A DNA stretch of 64,000 nucleotides. It comes from Seison nebaliae (lineage: Eukaryota > Rotifera > Pararotatoria > Seisonacea > Seisonidae). This document shows, piece after piece, positions 45,610-57,200 of the stretch. The stretch lies in the NCBI GenBank assembly GCA_023231475.1, contig JALJEE010001455.1, positions 62,001 through 126,000 on the forward strand. The letters are read 5' to 3'. The notes beneath the pieces are model-generated. The model had not been told where the DNA came from, made no database searches, and saw only the letters and a program-made list of their open reading frames with translations. The translations under genes were made by a program, and so were the position numbers. Numbering within the stretch: the first letter of the stretch is position 1; each line of letters starts with the position of its first letter.

Positions 45610-47337
45610 TTGTTGTTGTTGTTGTTGTTGATGTAGTCTTTGTTCATGTTCTTGTTGTTGTTGGTGGTGGTGGTGTTGTTCGACAACTTGTTGTACTTGA
45701 TGATTAATTAAACTTCGACATGCGGAGTTATGTTGTTGTTGTTGTTGTTGTTGTTCGTGTTGTCCCAACAGATTTAATTGAGATTGCAATAAGTTATTTG
45801 TAGATAAATGCTGATCATGTGGCTGTGGATGATGGTGATGGTATGATGAATCGAAGGAGGATGTTGTCGAAAGATGGACATTGTGTAAAGGTTCGTTCGT
45901 TGGTAGACTAGTCGTGTTAAAAGTGTAGTTGTCGAAAGTACAGGATGGTTGATTGATGTGCTCATGATAATCTATAAAAGAAAGAGAATAAATTGAATGA
46001 GAATTACGGGAAAAAGAGTGTAATAGAACAAAGAAAACGACAACTACTAGAACTATGAAACTTGACGAATTCTGGACTTTACTTAAAATGTAATCGGTTC
46101 AAAATTCAAAGGTCGCTAAAGATCTTTCCTTTCCTTGTGACGTTTAAATAGGAACCGAAAATTTTTTAATCTATCTTCTATTTCAATTTTTTTCAGCGCT
46201 ATATTACCTGAGAATTAAGTTCTCCCGATCAATTCTAGTTCTCCAATTCCTTTAAACAAATTACATCCTGAGTTATTAGCAAAGTTAATGGAGTCTTCCT
46301 AGGCTAAGAAGTTTGTTTCTCTTAGTTGTTCTATGATAAATTGGAAAATCATTAACCATTACCAGTCATTGTGGAGGCTATCAATTAATTAGAAGTTATA
46401 GGTTTGAATTTGATGATGATTTTGAATTGAAATTATGAAACTTTGGAATGTGTTGAAACAATATTATGCTCCAAAGTTCACCCTCACCATAAGACAATGT
46501 CATACACATAAAGAGCTTCACACACACAAATACACACACACACCCGCACATATATGCACATACAGACCAGTAGGAGAGACACATACGATTATAATATAAC
46601 CATAGGAATTAAACGGGAAATCAAAATATCATTTTTTTTTAATCCTAACTCATTTTTTCTTGTTAACGCAATTGAGGTTGGGCAAGAGAAGGAAGAAGAA
46701 ATAATTATGGCAGATAATGAACTACCCACCTCCCACTCAGCTATCTATTTTTACACTCGATTTTTCATATTCCGTTTATTTATATAAGAATTGTTGGACG
46801 AATTCAAAGATATCACTTCTACCAAATATGTAAACAGATAAAACTGCAGACGACGGTTTAGTTAGACAACTTTATTCGAATTGAGAGAGAAGAGATTTAG
46901 TTTTAAACAATATTTTTGATTGATTCCTTACTTATCCAACATTAGATTAATAGTTCCTTATTCTTATCATTTATCCATTATATAAACATAATCAATAATC
47001 GAATGCCTATTGACTAGTTTTTGACTTTCTCTTTGTCGTTCCATGAATATGGTAGTAGTGATAAAGATAGATAGTAACCCATTGGTAATTGATATTGATT
47101 CTCTTCGTTAATGATGTCATTGTTCGAATAGAAGTTTGAATGGAAATGGAAAGATGACGAATTAATATCCGATTGATGTTGATGCTGATCTTGTTGATGG
47201 AAATTATTCGAGTACAATGATGTGTTGTTCGACAGTTTCATGTTCATTGATGAATTTGATGGCGATGTAGATCCATAGTTGGACAAAGGTGATGGCGTAT
47301 CATCTAAACCGCTATCTTCGCAAGGAAAGTATGCCAT
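43635..47337 (-). CDS. HNF4-like nuclear receptor
   Basis: A ligand-regulated transcription factor family member. The zinc-finger DNA-binding domain is complete: [30 protein letters not shown], then [29 protein letters not shown]. The P-box CDGCKG and [14 protein letters not shown] match HNF4. That last join requires removal of a 45-nt in-frame intron. The ligand-binding domain lies in later exons ([42 protein letters not shown]). A long N-terminus carries about 38 glutamines. The first exon (47337-47079, [13 protein letters not shown]) joins in phase to 45971 across a 1.1-kb intron; this is less certain. The C-terminus ends at 43635. Divergence from vertebrate HNF4 is large. Confidence 0.85.
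45517..45630 (-). repeat. CAA/CAG array coding poly-Gln in the nuclear receptor
   Basis: Some 38 consecutive glutamine codons, mostly CAA with interspersed CAG, lie between the N-terminal region and the DNA-binding domain. Further short Gln and His runs flank it. Confidence 0.92.
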
Positions 47338-49372
47338 CTGAATGATCGTAGGAAAAATGAAGAATTAAAATCATAAAAAAACAACAAATAAAATGAATAA
47401 TGGGAGCAAGTTTTGAAAATAAATTTAGTGACGAAACGACTCTTGTGAGATAGAATGATAAGAGAAAAGTTTTCTGTCACTCAGAAGTGGATGTAGAAAC
47501 GACACCCAACAATTCAACAATGACTCTAATAAAAATTCTCCTTCTCTCACTCATTTTCGTCTACTTACTACTACTGCTTCTTCTTCTTCGTCTTAGTCGT
47601 CTTAGTCCTCTTAGTCCTCTTCTGCTTCTCTATTTACTACGCCGATTCCTACAACGTTGTTATTGTTGTTCTTATTGTTAATTGTTGATAAAGTGACATA
47701 TTCTCCATATGACGATTGGGATGAAACGGATGAAATAGATCGAAATTAATTATTCAAAATCTTCAAATTCCTGAAGACAACGAAAACGAATAATTCTTCG
47801 TTGACACTTCTACTATCTCCACACTCCTTCACCACGTCTCTCCGAGAATGATAGATGAGTTCGTTGCACGTGAAACGAAACTGACGGAAAATAAATATAT
47901 TCGGACCAATACGAATCGAGATAAACTCAACATACAATTCCTTCAACTCTCAATTTTCTGATAATCACAATTTATTTACTCTAAACACTTCTTTCCTTCC
48001 ACTCTCTTAAAATTCAACTGAATCTTTAAAATATTATCTTTCCGATTTTCGATGAATTGTCAAAATGAGAAAAATTGATTCTTTCTCGACTATGATAATG
48101 ATAATGTGGTGCCGACAATCATATTATTCGATTCGCTAAAAAGAAACTTGAAAACATTTCTTTGAATTTCATTTTTGTGAATAATTTAACCCAACTAAAC
48201 AAGATGAGGGCGAATGAGTTTCGGATAGATGATGAAGACGAATTAGCATTTTCATTTGAGCAGAAGATGAATGAAGAATTGTCGGGAGATGTTTATTAAA
48301 TAGAAACGTTATGAGAATGTTTAATAGAATTGATGATGGAGAGAATCGATAGAAAGATTATAAATTTGAGATAACCTAAATTATATTCTCTCAGAGACAT
48401 ATGATTTCTTTGAGAGACTTGAAGGAAAATCATTCGTCCATCTGGGAACTCAAGTCATTTATCGACCAAAAAAATTCATTTCTCTCATCTTAACTTTCCC
48501 TTTCACTTTCCCCTCCAACTCAAATGACATATGTCTCAATCTATCTTCTTTTGTCCTTCCACTAAATTTTATTTATCTTTCCTCCCATCATTATCGTAAG
48601 TGAATCGTCTCTCCGATGAAACCAGGAGACAGTGACTGTTCGCGATTATCAGCGTTTATCAACCAAGAAATATTATTATTAATATCTGGTGAAATTCGAG
48701 TGATATAATGATAAATGAAGATGAGAACGGAGACAAATTAAATTAATTTTTTCTTCAGGTTCAAAGTTTAAATTTATTTCATATCTTTCATCCACAATTC
48801 ATCCCCATTCACATTCATGTCCGCCGCATCAAACTCATTTTCTTTTGAGACTTTTTATCTATTATCGCTCCGTAAGTAGCAGGTAAGCTACTCACAATCT
48901 CGACGATGTTATACGATGAAAAACATCTTCAATCTCATTTCTATTGGTAATTGATCTAGATGATTGAAGGCTACCGATCATCCTCCTCTTGTTTATAGAA
49001 GATAACGCTCTCATCATGAAAAGGACAAGTGTCTCCTCTTTCTTTTATTTTTTGTTTGAAGATGATTTGTTCATTTTTCTTTCTGATCCAATCGATTTTC
49101 GTTAATTACCATTCTAATTAAAATTAATAGTATAATAAAATTATAAATGAGTAAATTAAACGAAACCAGATTCGTCATCAGATTTTATTCCTTTTATTCC
49201 TTCCAATGATTAATTGATTTTGAAGTTTCTCTGAAATGGTTTATAAAGTCTAGAAATACCTCTTTGAGTCTTTATTTGTTTAGTTGAATTGGAATTGTTA
49301 GAAATTAAATTTAAAATAATATTTTGGTAGAAAAAAAATTTGAATTGTAAGCTTAATATATTTTCACGTGAA
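47338..49372. other. Intergenic region between nuclear receptor and NOM1
   Basis: Two kilobases between divergent genes. ORFs here are Leu/Ser low complexity. A hairpin of 9-nt arms with one mismatch (GTAAGTAGC, loop AGGTAA, GCTACTCAC) lies at 48872-48895. An acceptor-like TTTTGGTAG ends at 49330, 42 bp before the NOM1 start. Confidence 0.4.
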
Positions 49373-51774
49373 ATGAGAACAAAATTTGATCGATTATGTC
49401 GTGATACGAATCGTTTGGTTGATAACGATCCAAGTCGATCATATAATAATCGAAATAAGAAGAAAAAGATTCCAAGTCGGAAAGAGAAACGGAAACAAGT
49501 TCGTTTAAATAAGAAGAAGAAGAAACAATCTTCTTACCATCAATTTGGAAATAAGGCAAATTCATCTCAAACGAGTGACCATGATTCGATTATCGAAAGT
49601 GATCAGGAAATGGACGAGAAGAAATTTAATGATATTCAATCTCAAATTAAACTGGAGAAGAAAGTGAAAGAGAAAAAGAAAGAAATTTATGAAGTGACAG
49701 CAGAAGATTTGCAAATTGCTCATTACTCCAAACTCCTCAAACAGAAACGGAGAAAGAAGAATAGCAAATTGAATATTGGTGATTTGGATGATGTGAGTGA
49801 AGCGGAAAATATCGATAATTTTATTGATGAATTATTTGATCAAAGTTATTCGAAAAATTCGAAAAAAAAAGATGATGAATTAATTGAAGGAGATTCTGAT
49901 AATAATGATGATGATAATGATGATGATGATGATGATAATGATAATGATGATGATGATAATAATGATAATGATGGTGATGATGGTGATAATGATGATGATG
50001 ATAATAATAATGATAATGATGATGGTGAGAAGAATAATAATGATAATGATGGTGAGAAGAATAAAATAAATGAAGATATTTATGGAAGAGAATTGGACGA
50101 TGAAGGAAACGTGATAAAAAAAGAAAAAAATGAAAATTTATCTGAATTGAACGAAATAAAAATTGATGAGAATCATCAGAAATATTTCTTTTCCATCTGC
50201 AACAAATTGACGAATGAGAACTGTATGAAATTGAGTGATAATTTGAAGAATTATTTAATAAAGAAAAATGTTAATCGAATCGAAATAAGAATCATCATCG
50301 ACAAGTATATCCAACGCACATTATTCAATGAGAGTTTGAAGAAAGTGTATTCGTTAACACTTCTCCTCCCTTTCATGACGACGTTAACTTATCTTCATTA
50401 TCAAAAGGAAGTTGATTTCCAACGAATTATTCCGAATCTAATGGAAAAATATCTCAAAAATTTCCATCATCAAATTGAAGAAATTAATATGAATAGAATT
50501 CATTGTCAGAACATTCTCAATTTCTTCCATATTATCTTCCTTCTTCACGTCTCTGACGACGAATTAATTTACGATCTTCATTTCCGTTTGATTGATCGAT
50601 TTAAGACGAAAGGAGATAATGTTCATCTCCTTCAACTCCTTCATGATTCATTGTCGATTGTTCTCTTCCAATTACGTCGAAATAATTCAGTTAAATATGA
50701 AAAATTGAGAGAATTGATATTATCGATATCTGCCGATAATTTATCAGGAAATAAATCGATGATATTATTCAATAATTTACAATTGTCATTGAAAAATAAT
50801 TCAAAAAACATTCAACAAAAGATGTTAGTGAAACAATCGTCTTTTGAATTGAACGAAGAATTGTTGAAAGAATCGTTAGGATTTCTGAAGAAATTGAAAA
50901 TAGATCCAATTCATCCACTCAATTTATCATATCAACAATTGTTGAATGCTGATAAATTGGGAAGATGTTGGGAAATTGGTTCATCAATTCGTGTCATAAT
51001 TCCCAAATCAGAAAATATAGTTCTCAATGAGAAAGATGAAAAAGTGGAAAAATTAATGAAAATGTATCGATTTAATACGGAAAATAAACGGAATATTTTC
51101 CTCATTATTATCAATTCCAAATCGGCTGAAGAGTTTATGGAGAAAATAAAACAATCTTATTCATCTCAATCAATGTTGTTGAAACGGGATTATATTCAAA
51201 TTCCATTCATTCTCATTTTGAAATCGAAGAAATTCAATGAAATATTTATCAAAATTCTCCAACAACTTCTCCGATTGGAAAAGAATAATAAAGTTTTTTT
51301 TTCTTCATTTTTCTTCTTTTATTCTCCTTCTTCCCTCAGATGACGTTAAATTGTTGTTGTTGGGATATTTTTGAGAAATTGAATGAAGAAAAAAAAGATG
51401 AGAATTTCGGTGAATTGGAAAAGAAAAATTTCACAGATTTCCTTTTCAATTCTTTCAAATCCAAATTATTTTCCATCGAAATTTTCAAAGTTCTCTTTTT
51501 TTTTTAATAATTGATAATTCTATAATTTTTTTAGAAAATCAATATGTCAAATGTTGGAAGAGAATTGAATGAATTTCTATTAGAATTATTTCTTCGATTA
51601 TTCAAATATTCCGATTGGAAATCGATAGAGAATCGATTCATTAATTCCCTCCACAACAATGAACTACTTTTCTATTCGTTCATTATTCTCATTAATAATT
51701 GGGTGAATGAGAAGAATGAAAATAAAACATTAAAAGAATTTTTGGAGAATATAAAAAAAATAAAAAATTTCTGA
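49373..51774 (+). CDS. Nucleolar MIF4G/MA3 protein, NOM1 (SGD1) family
   Basis: Exons 49373-51292, 51340-51489 and 51535-51774 (2310 nt, 769 residues). The N-terminus is strongly basic (SRKEKRKQVRLNKKKKK), typical of nucleolar proteins. The motif EDLQIAHYSKLLK..RRKK and the GRELDDEGN region just before the MIF4G fold are shared with NOM1. A long Asp/Asn run (about residues 180-235) comes from a GAT/AAT-rich repeat. The MIF4G region starts near KYFFSICNKLT, and an MA3 region follows towards the C-terminus. NOM1 acts in small-subunit rRNA processing and binds eIF4A-III-type helicases. The ATG at 49373 is the first in frame after an acceptor-like site at 49330. UTP23 follows 46 bp downstream. 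Confidence 0.85.
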
Positions 51775-51820
51775 AAATTTTAATTTTTCTATTTTTTTCT
51801 TCATCAGATTTTCTTTCGTT

Positions 51821-52550
51821 ATGAAATTGAAGAGAAGGAGATATGCGAAAAATGTGTTGAAACATTATATCAATAAAAGTAATTTAGTGGAACCGTATAA
51901 TGTGATTGTAGATGTGACATGTTGTTGTACGGCTCTTAATCATCAAGTTGATTTGAAACAGCAAATTGGAGCGATGTTAATCGGTAAGAAATTCCAATTG
52001 TTCTCCACTTCCTGTTGTTTGAAAGAAGCGGAATTGATTGGTGCTGCAGTACGAAATGGTATGCAGATAGCTCAACAATTTCCCAAATTTTCTTGTGGAC
52101 ATGACAAACGAGGAAAGACAGCAGATAATTGTCTCAACAGCATTGCAGAAGTTAATTCGAAAGAGAAGAAAACGAATATTATCATCGTTTCTCAAGTTCA
52201 TTATTTCTTACAGTTCTTCAAATATTTTTTTAGAGTGTTAATGTCCAAAATAAATGTAAATTACTTAGGAGAATTCCAATTTTATATTTAGATAAAAATA
52301 TTTTCTATTTCATCGAACCAAATCCAGAAGAGAATAACGAGAAGAAGAAGGATAAAGTGTTGGGAGAAATGTTAGAGAAGATGAAGGAGAGTGAACCGAA
52401 AAAGAAGATTTTCAAACGAAAGAAACTCAAGTTTATTATTATTATTCAATTTTCACATTCATCTTTTTCTATAGAGGTCCCAATCCATTATCTTGTAAGA
52501 AGAAGAAAAAAAAAGAAATTTCTCATAATTCAAATAAGGAGACTAATTAA
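51821..52550 (+). CDS. rRNA-processing protein UTP23 homologue
   Basis: Exons 51821-52195, 52234-52430 and 52475-52550 (648 nt, 215 residues). The PIN-like fold of UTP23/FCF1 is seen as RRRYAKNVLKHY at the start, EPYNVIVDVTCC, then a zinc-binding set in the CCLKEAE ... CGHDKRG ... NCLNSI region. The C-terminal signature KGPNPLSCKKKK closes the protein. UTP23 is a component of the small-subunit processome and removes snR30/U17 from pre-ribosomes. Intron 1 is only 38 nt, the shortest in the window. Immediately upstream is a T-rich acceptor-like tract (TTTTTTTCTTCATCAG) that starts within a few bases of the NOM1 stop. Confidence 0.92.
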
Positions 52551-54228
52551 ATCTTTAAAAAAAAACAATTTATATTCATTTCATTCATCATGAATGATGC
52601 TTCGAACTTTCAATGAGCTTAAAAAAAGTTTTCAAATTGATTTGGAGAATTTGAGAAAAGAAACGTCCAAAAAATTGTAAATATTTTCCTTCCGTTCTTC
52701 CATACATTGTTCGTTAAAGTTAAAATTATTTCAATGAACAATTTTGATGATATTATGATGAAGATATTCCAGTTTCAGTTTTTTAGCAAGTTAAAGCAAA
52801 TGTTCTTGAACTAATAATGGAAGAAAAATTTAAAGCTTAATTTTTGAAATAAAATAAATTTTAATATTTTTTTTTTTTGATTAATTTCTCATTCGTTCAC
52901 GAACCTCCATATCGTCTAGTGATGATTCAGCTAATATGTCATTTTAGATTGTCAGTTAGAAATGAAAAATTATTAGTCATTATTTTTATTGGGATCAGCG
53001 AAAGAAAATTTGAGAAGTATCTCGAAGGGAATCAAAAAAAATTCCAATGGAAGAGAACAAAAGAAAAGAACGTTCTCTGCCATCTCTGGAATGGAATAAT
53101 GATCCTTCGAGATACAGATATATCCAAGTGGTGAACCAAGTAAACGATTAATTTTTTAAGAATTCAATTGAGTTCTATCAATTGGTAACTGGATGACAGG
53201 ACGTTCTCTGTCATCTCAGAAAGGGGATGAAAATGAATTTTAGTAGAACTCAAAAATTATTTTTGGAGAAATAAAGTTAGTAATTCTTAATATAATTGAC
53301 GATTAATTTGAAATAATTTCAAGGTTCTTCAAATATTCGTTTTGATTCCCTTACCGTCTTGATAGCGAAATATTATTATGAAAATATTCCTTTCAATTTA
53401 ATATGATAATTTTTGGCACGTTTGCCTTAAATGAAAATTATTCAGATATCGAGTTCGGATAATACATTTTTTTCCATTACCACCACAACCAATGGAAATA
53501 ATGATTTTCAATATGACAACCGATATTTTTTAATTTAAATTTTTTTCTGTTTATTTTATTCTTAATCAATACAATCCGTTACAACATACAATAAAAAATT
53601 TTTTCTTTTTTTTTACTCAAAATTTATTAATATTTTCAAAGTTTTCTTAATTTGAAGTTTTAAAATTATTAAGAAATCCCAATTCACTTTATTAAGTCAA
53701 CATATTGTCTTTTCTCAATTTTTGCTTTTATAAAATTTTTCCTAACGAAAACTGGAAAATAATTTGATATCGAATGAAAATTTTAAATTAGGAGAATATT
53801 TGAAGTTAATCGAATAGAATAGGAAGATGTTTCTAAAATGATTCGTTCCATCCGTAATCTGGGAAGGATGGTGGAGATTTGAATGTGAATCGAATGAATA
53901 TGTTTTGATAGTGACGTTGATGATGATGATGATGATGATGATGGTGATGATGATGGGATAATAGAATTTAAATGAAAGAGAATAAAAGAGGAATTAGAAA
54001 GATGTGGATTGCACAATCAATTGGGAGATTGTTAGTTGGGGAGTACAAAGAAAAATATGTTAATATCTTCTCATCACGAGGAAACTTCTTTATATTTGCT
54101 GGTCCATTTACATGAATTCACTACAATTTACTTTTATGTATCGAACATCATTGTTCGTCTCTTCCTAATCTCAATTCAACATTTTCGAGCAATTCATTTT
54201 GTAAATGTCTCCATCTTTCTTCATTGAA
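52551..54228. other. Intergenic region with a repeated motif and hairpin
   Basis: It contains two copies of a 22-nt motif, ACGTTCTCTGCCATCTCTGG-type, at 53070-53091 and 53201-53222. The second copy overlaps a perfect 8-bp hairpin (GATGACAG at 53192, CTGTCATC at 53208). A (GAT)n microsatellite lies near 53918-53955. No protein gene is supported. Confidence 0.4.
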
Positions 54229-57200
54229 ATGTCGCGTCCAATTACTTCTTATTTTCCCATCGTCTTATACATGATGACTATGACGTTCATAGAGAGAGGA
54301 ATCGATTGTCAACGATTGCAACTTGATGGTTTCAGGAGAAACATTCAAGAGAATCTTCCAGTCAATTCAACTGTCGGTACTGTTCGATTGTTGAATGTTA
54401 ATAATGGTTTGCCCATCAAATATAGTGTGGAAGGAACAAGTTTCTTTACTGTCCACCCACAAACCGGAGTCATAAAATTAGCCAGAAATTTCGATCGTGA
54501 AGTTACAACCTCATTCTCCCAATCAATCAACTAAACAACTTCTTCTTCTTTCTAAGGCTATTCCTCAACAAGTCAGAGTTACATTTGTAGCGGAAAATGA
54601 CGGTAACCGTTATGTACAGCGGGATATCATAAAAGCAATCGATTTCAACGACAATCGTCCTTTATTCACTTCTTTGCCTTTCAATATTAACTACAATTCC
54701 GTTAACTACATTATCTCATAATTTATCATTTTGAACATATTCAACTAACAGAATAATATACTTTCATATAACGGAGTTCAAGTGGAAGATCCGGATCTTT
54801 CTTCTGGACAATTGGTGGAAATTTCTTGTGATAGTAATCGATTGGCACAATTTCCAGAATTGGTTAAATATATTTCTTTAAAATTTTTAATAATTCCTAA
54901 AAAAAATAGATAAACATCTGCAATCAAATCCAATTCTCAACTGTCTCATTCTCTGACAACAATAATTTGATGAATGTAACTCTTTCCTCCCCAAATCCCA
55001 TCACTTTTCCAAACGGAATCAAACAAGATTTTATCATTCCATTAAAATCCACAGTCTCCTCATTCATTCTCCAAATTTATTTATTTATTTATTTTCAGAA
55101 TGTACAAGATATTGATGGAATGTCTGATTCCACTAATATTTTGGTGAATGTTTTAGATGCGAATACTGTCGCACTATTGGATGATAATCGTTTCATCTTA
55201 TTCATTCGTCAACGACCAATTGCAAATGTTATTTTCTCATTTTTATTCGATTAATTCAATTCGATATTCGTAGAATAATATTATCGGAATGATAACCACT
55301 AGAAATGACAATCCAATTCTTTCATCGAACAATACTGCATTCCGTTTTGAGAGGACAACTCAAAATTGTAATGCCGATTTATCTTGTTTCTTTATACGAG
55401 TGAACGATATCACTCAACTAACAAGTAATCGAATACCTTTCAATATCAATGTTCAATCTTTTTTTTCTTTTTACTTTAAAATTTTTTTCAGATTCAATCT
55501 GGTGCATCGTCATCAAGTCGTAATGCATATCTAGTATTATTAGATGAGAATGAGAAATTGAGGTTCGATAAGCCACTCTACAATTTTATACTAGAAAATG
55601 ATAAAAAGATAAACTTAGGAACCATTACCATATTAAACGATGTTGGTCATCTGTTTTTTATTTAAATTTTTGAATAGGAAATTTTTCATTAGAATGGTCG
55701 TCGGAATTTGAAGAATATTCAACTTGAATTAAGAGACAGAAACACAGGAATGATCTCAACTCAATTTCGATTAACACCCTCACGAGTCAACGATAACAAC
55801 AACAACGTTTTCATTTTAGAAACGACTGATGACAATTTATTCAATTTGGACAATGAACGTTCATTTCAATTGCAGGTAAATAATTGTTGAGGAAATTTTC
55901 AAGTAAATTTATTGAATTATAGTTGGTAATGTTCGATGTGAATAATATGACGAACATTATCGACCAAAGTGTCATATCGGTGGTTGTGGGACGGAAGTTG
56001 AATAATGAAATTTTAGTTTGTCCGTTGAAAACATCAAATCTTTTCAATTTGAATCAAATACTTTCCGATCGAGCAATTCTCGCCACCACAACTCAAGGCG
56101 GAGATTCAATTAATTCCGTTACCACAAACATTCAGTTGACGAACGAATCTGTAAATCTAGTCAGGTCTCTCAATCATCATCTTCTTATCTGAATTTAGTT
56201 CAATTTAATTCAAGTGGATCATTGATAATAATCGATAATCGATTAAGAACAACAAATCCCGATCTGCTTCAACAGATAATTCGGAGAAATAATGGATCAT
56301 TACTTTTGGAGACACGAACAACTAATCCTGTGGTTTGTGGTGGAGAAATAGGAAATGGATTCATTATCATCAAAGATGATACGTTTCAAATACCTAATGA
56401 CACGTTGGGTACGAATAAAAGCTCCTTCATCTTTTTCAGCAATGTCCCAAATCAACAATTTGATCTATCCGTTTCAATTTCTTCATTTTTCCAATTTCAC
56501 CACATGTATATATATATTTCCAGTCAATGGGTACTAATTTTCGGATAGTTCGTGTAGATCCATCGACCAATTTCAATAAATTTATTATACGGAATGACCA
56601 ATTAATCTTACAACCACCAATCAATTCCGGAAAGTTAATTTAACTAAATTTAATTTAAATAATAATAAAAAAAAATAAGAAATCGAATTATTGTACAAGA
56701 TCAGAATGGTAATAACATCGAACTAATTATTGCTGTCGGTCCTAAAATGAATTCTTCAACTTCTACATTACCCCAACCAAATATCACTCCCACTACCATC
56801 TCTAATCTTATTTTAGATGAAGTCCAATTTTATTCTCTTTCTTCTTTCTAATATCTTTTTTTTCCAGTTAATTCCAACAAATTTGAATGAGTTACAACAA
56901 CTTGATATTAGCCGACCACTCACAAACGAACAAAAGCAATATTTCAATTTCTTCAATCTTGGAGGATATCCGAATGCTGTTCAGTTGAACGAAGCAAATG
57001 GGAAATTATCGATTGATATCAACAAATTAAATGGTCAACAAATCATTGAACTTCCAGTGAAATTTCTTTTCGTTTTATTAAAAACTTGTCTTTTCAGATT
57101 TTCGTTGATTATAAAGCAAATGTTTCTTCTTCTCCGTTTATCGCTGGAGAAATGAAAATTATCAAAATCGATCTGTCAAAAGTGTATGACGGACAAACGG

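Noticed and set aside
45252-45686. Minus-strand ORF with Asn/Ser runs overlapping the nuclear receptor
   Set aside because: It is the same CAA/CAG array read in another frame and loses the zinc fingers; a shadow of the receptor frame.
47487-47681. Plus-strand Leu-rich ORF upstream of the nuclear receptor
   Set aside because: Low-complexity CTT/CTC/TCTT sequence with no signal or domain; likely composition only.
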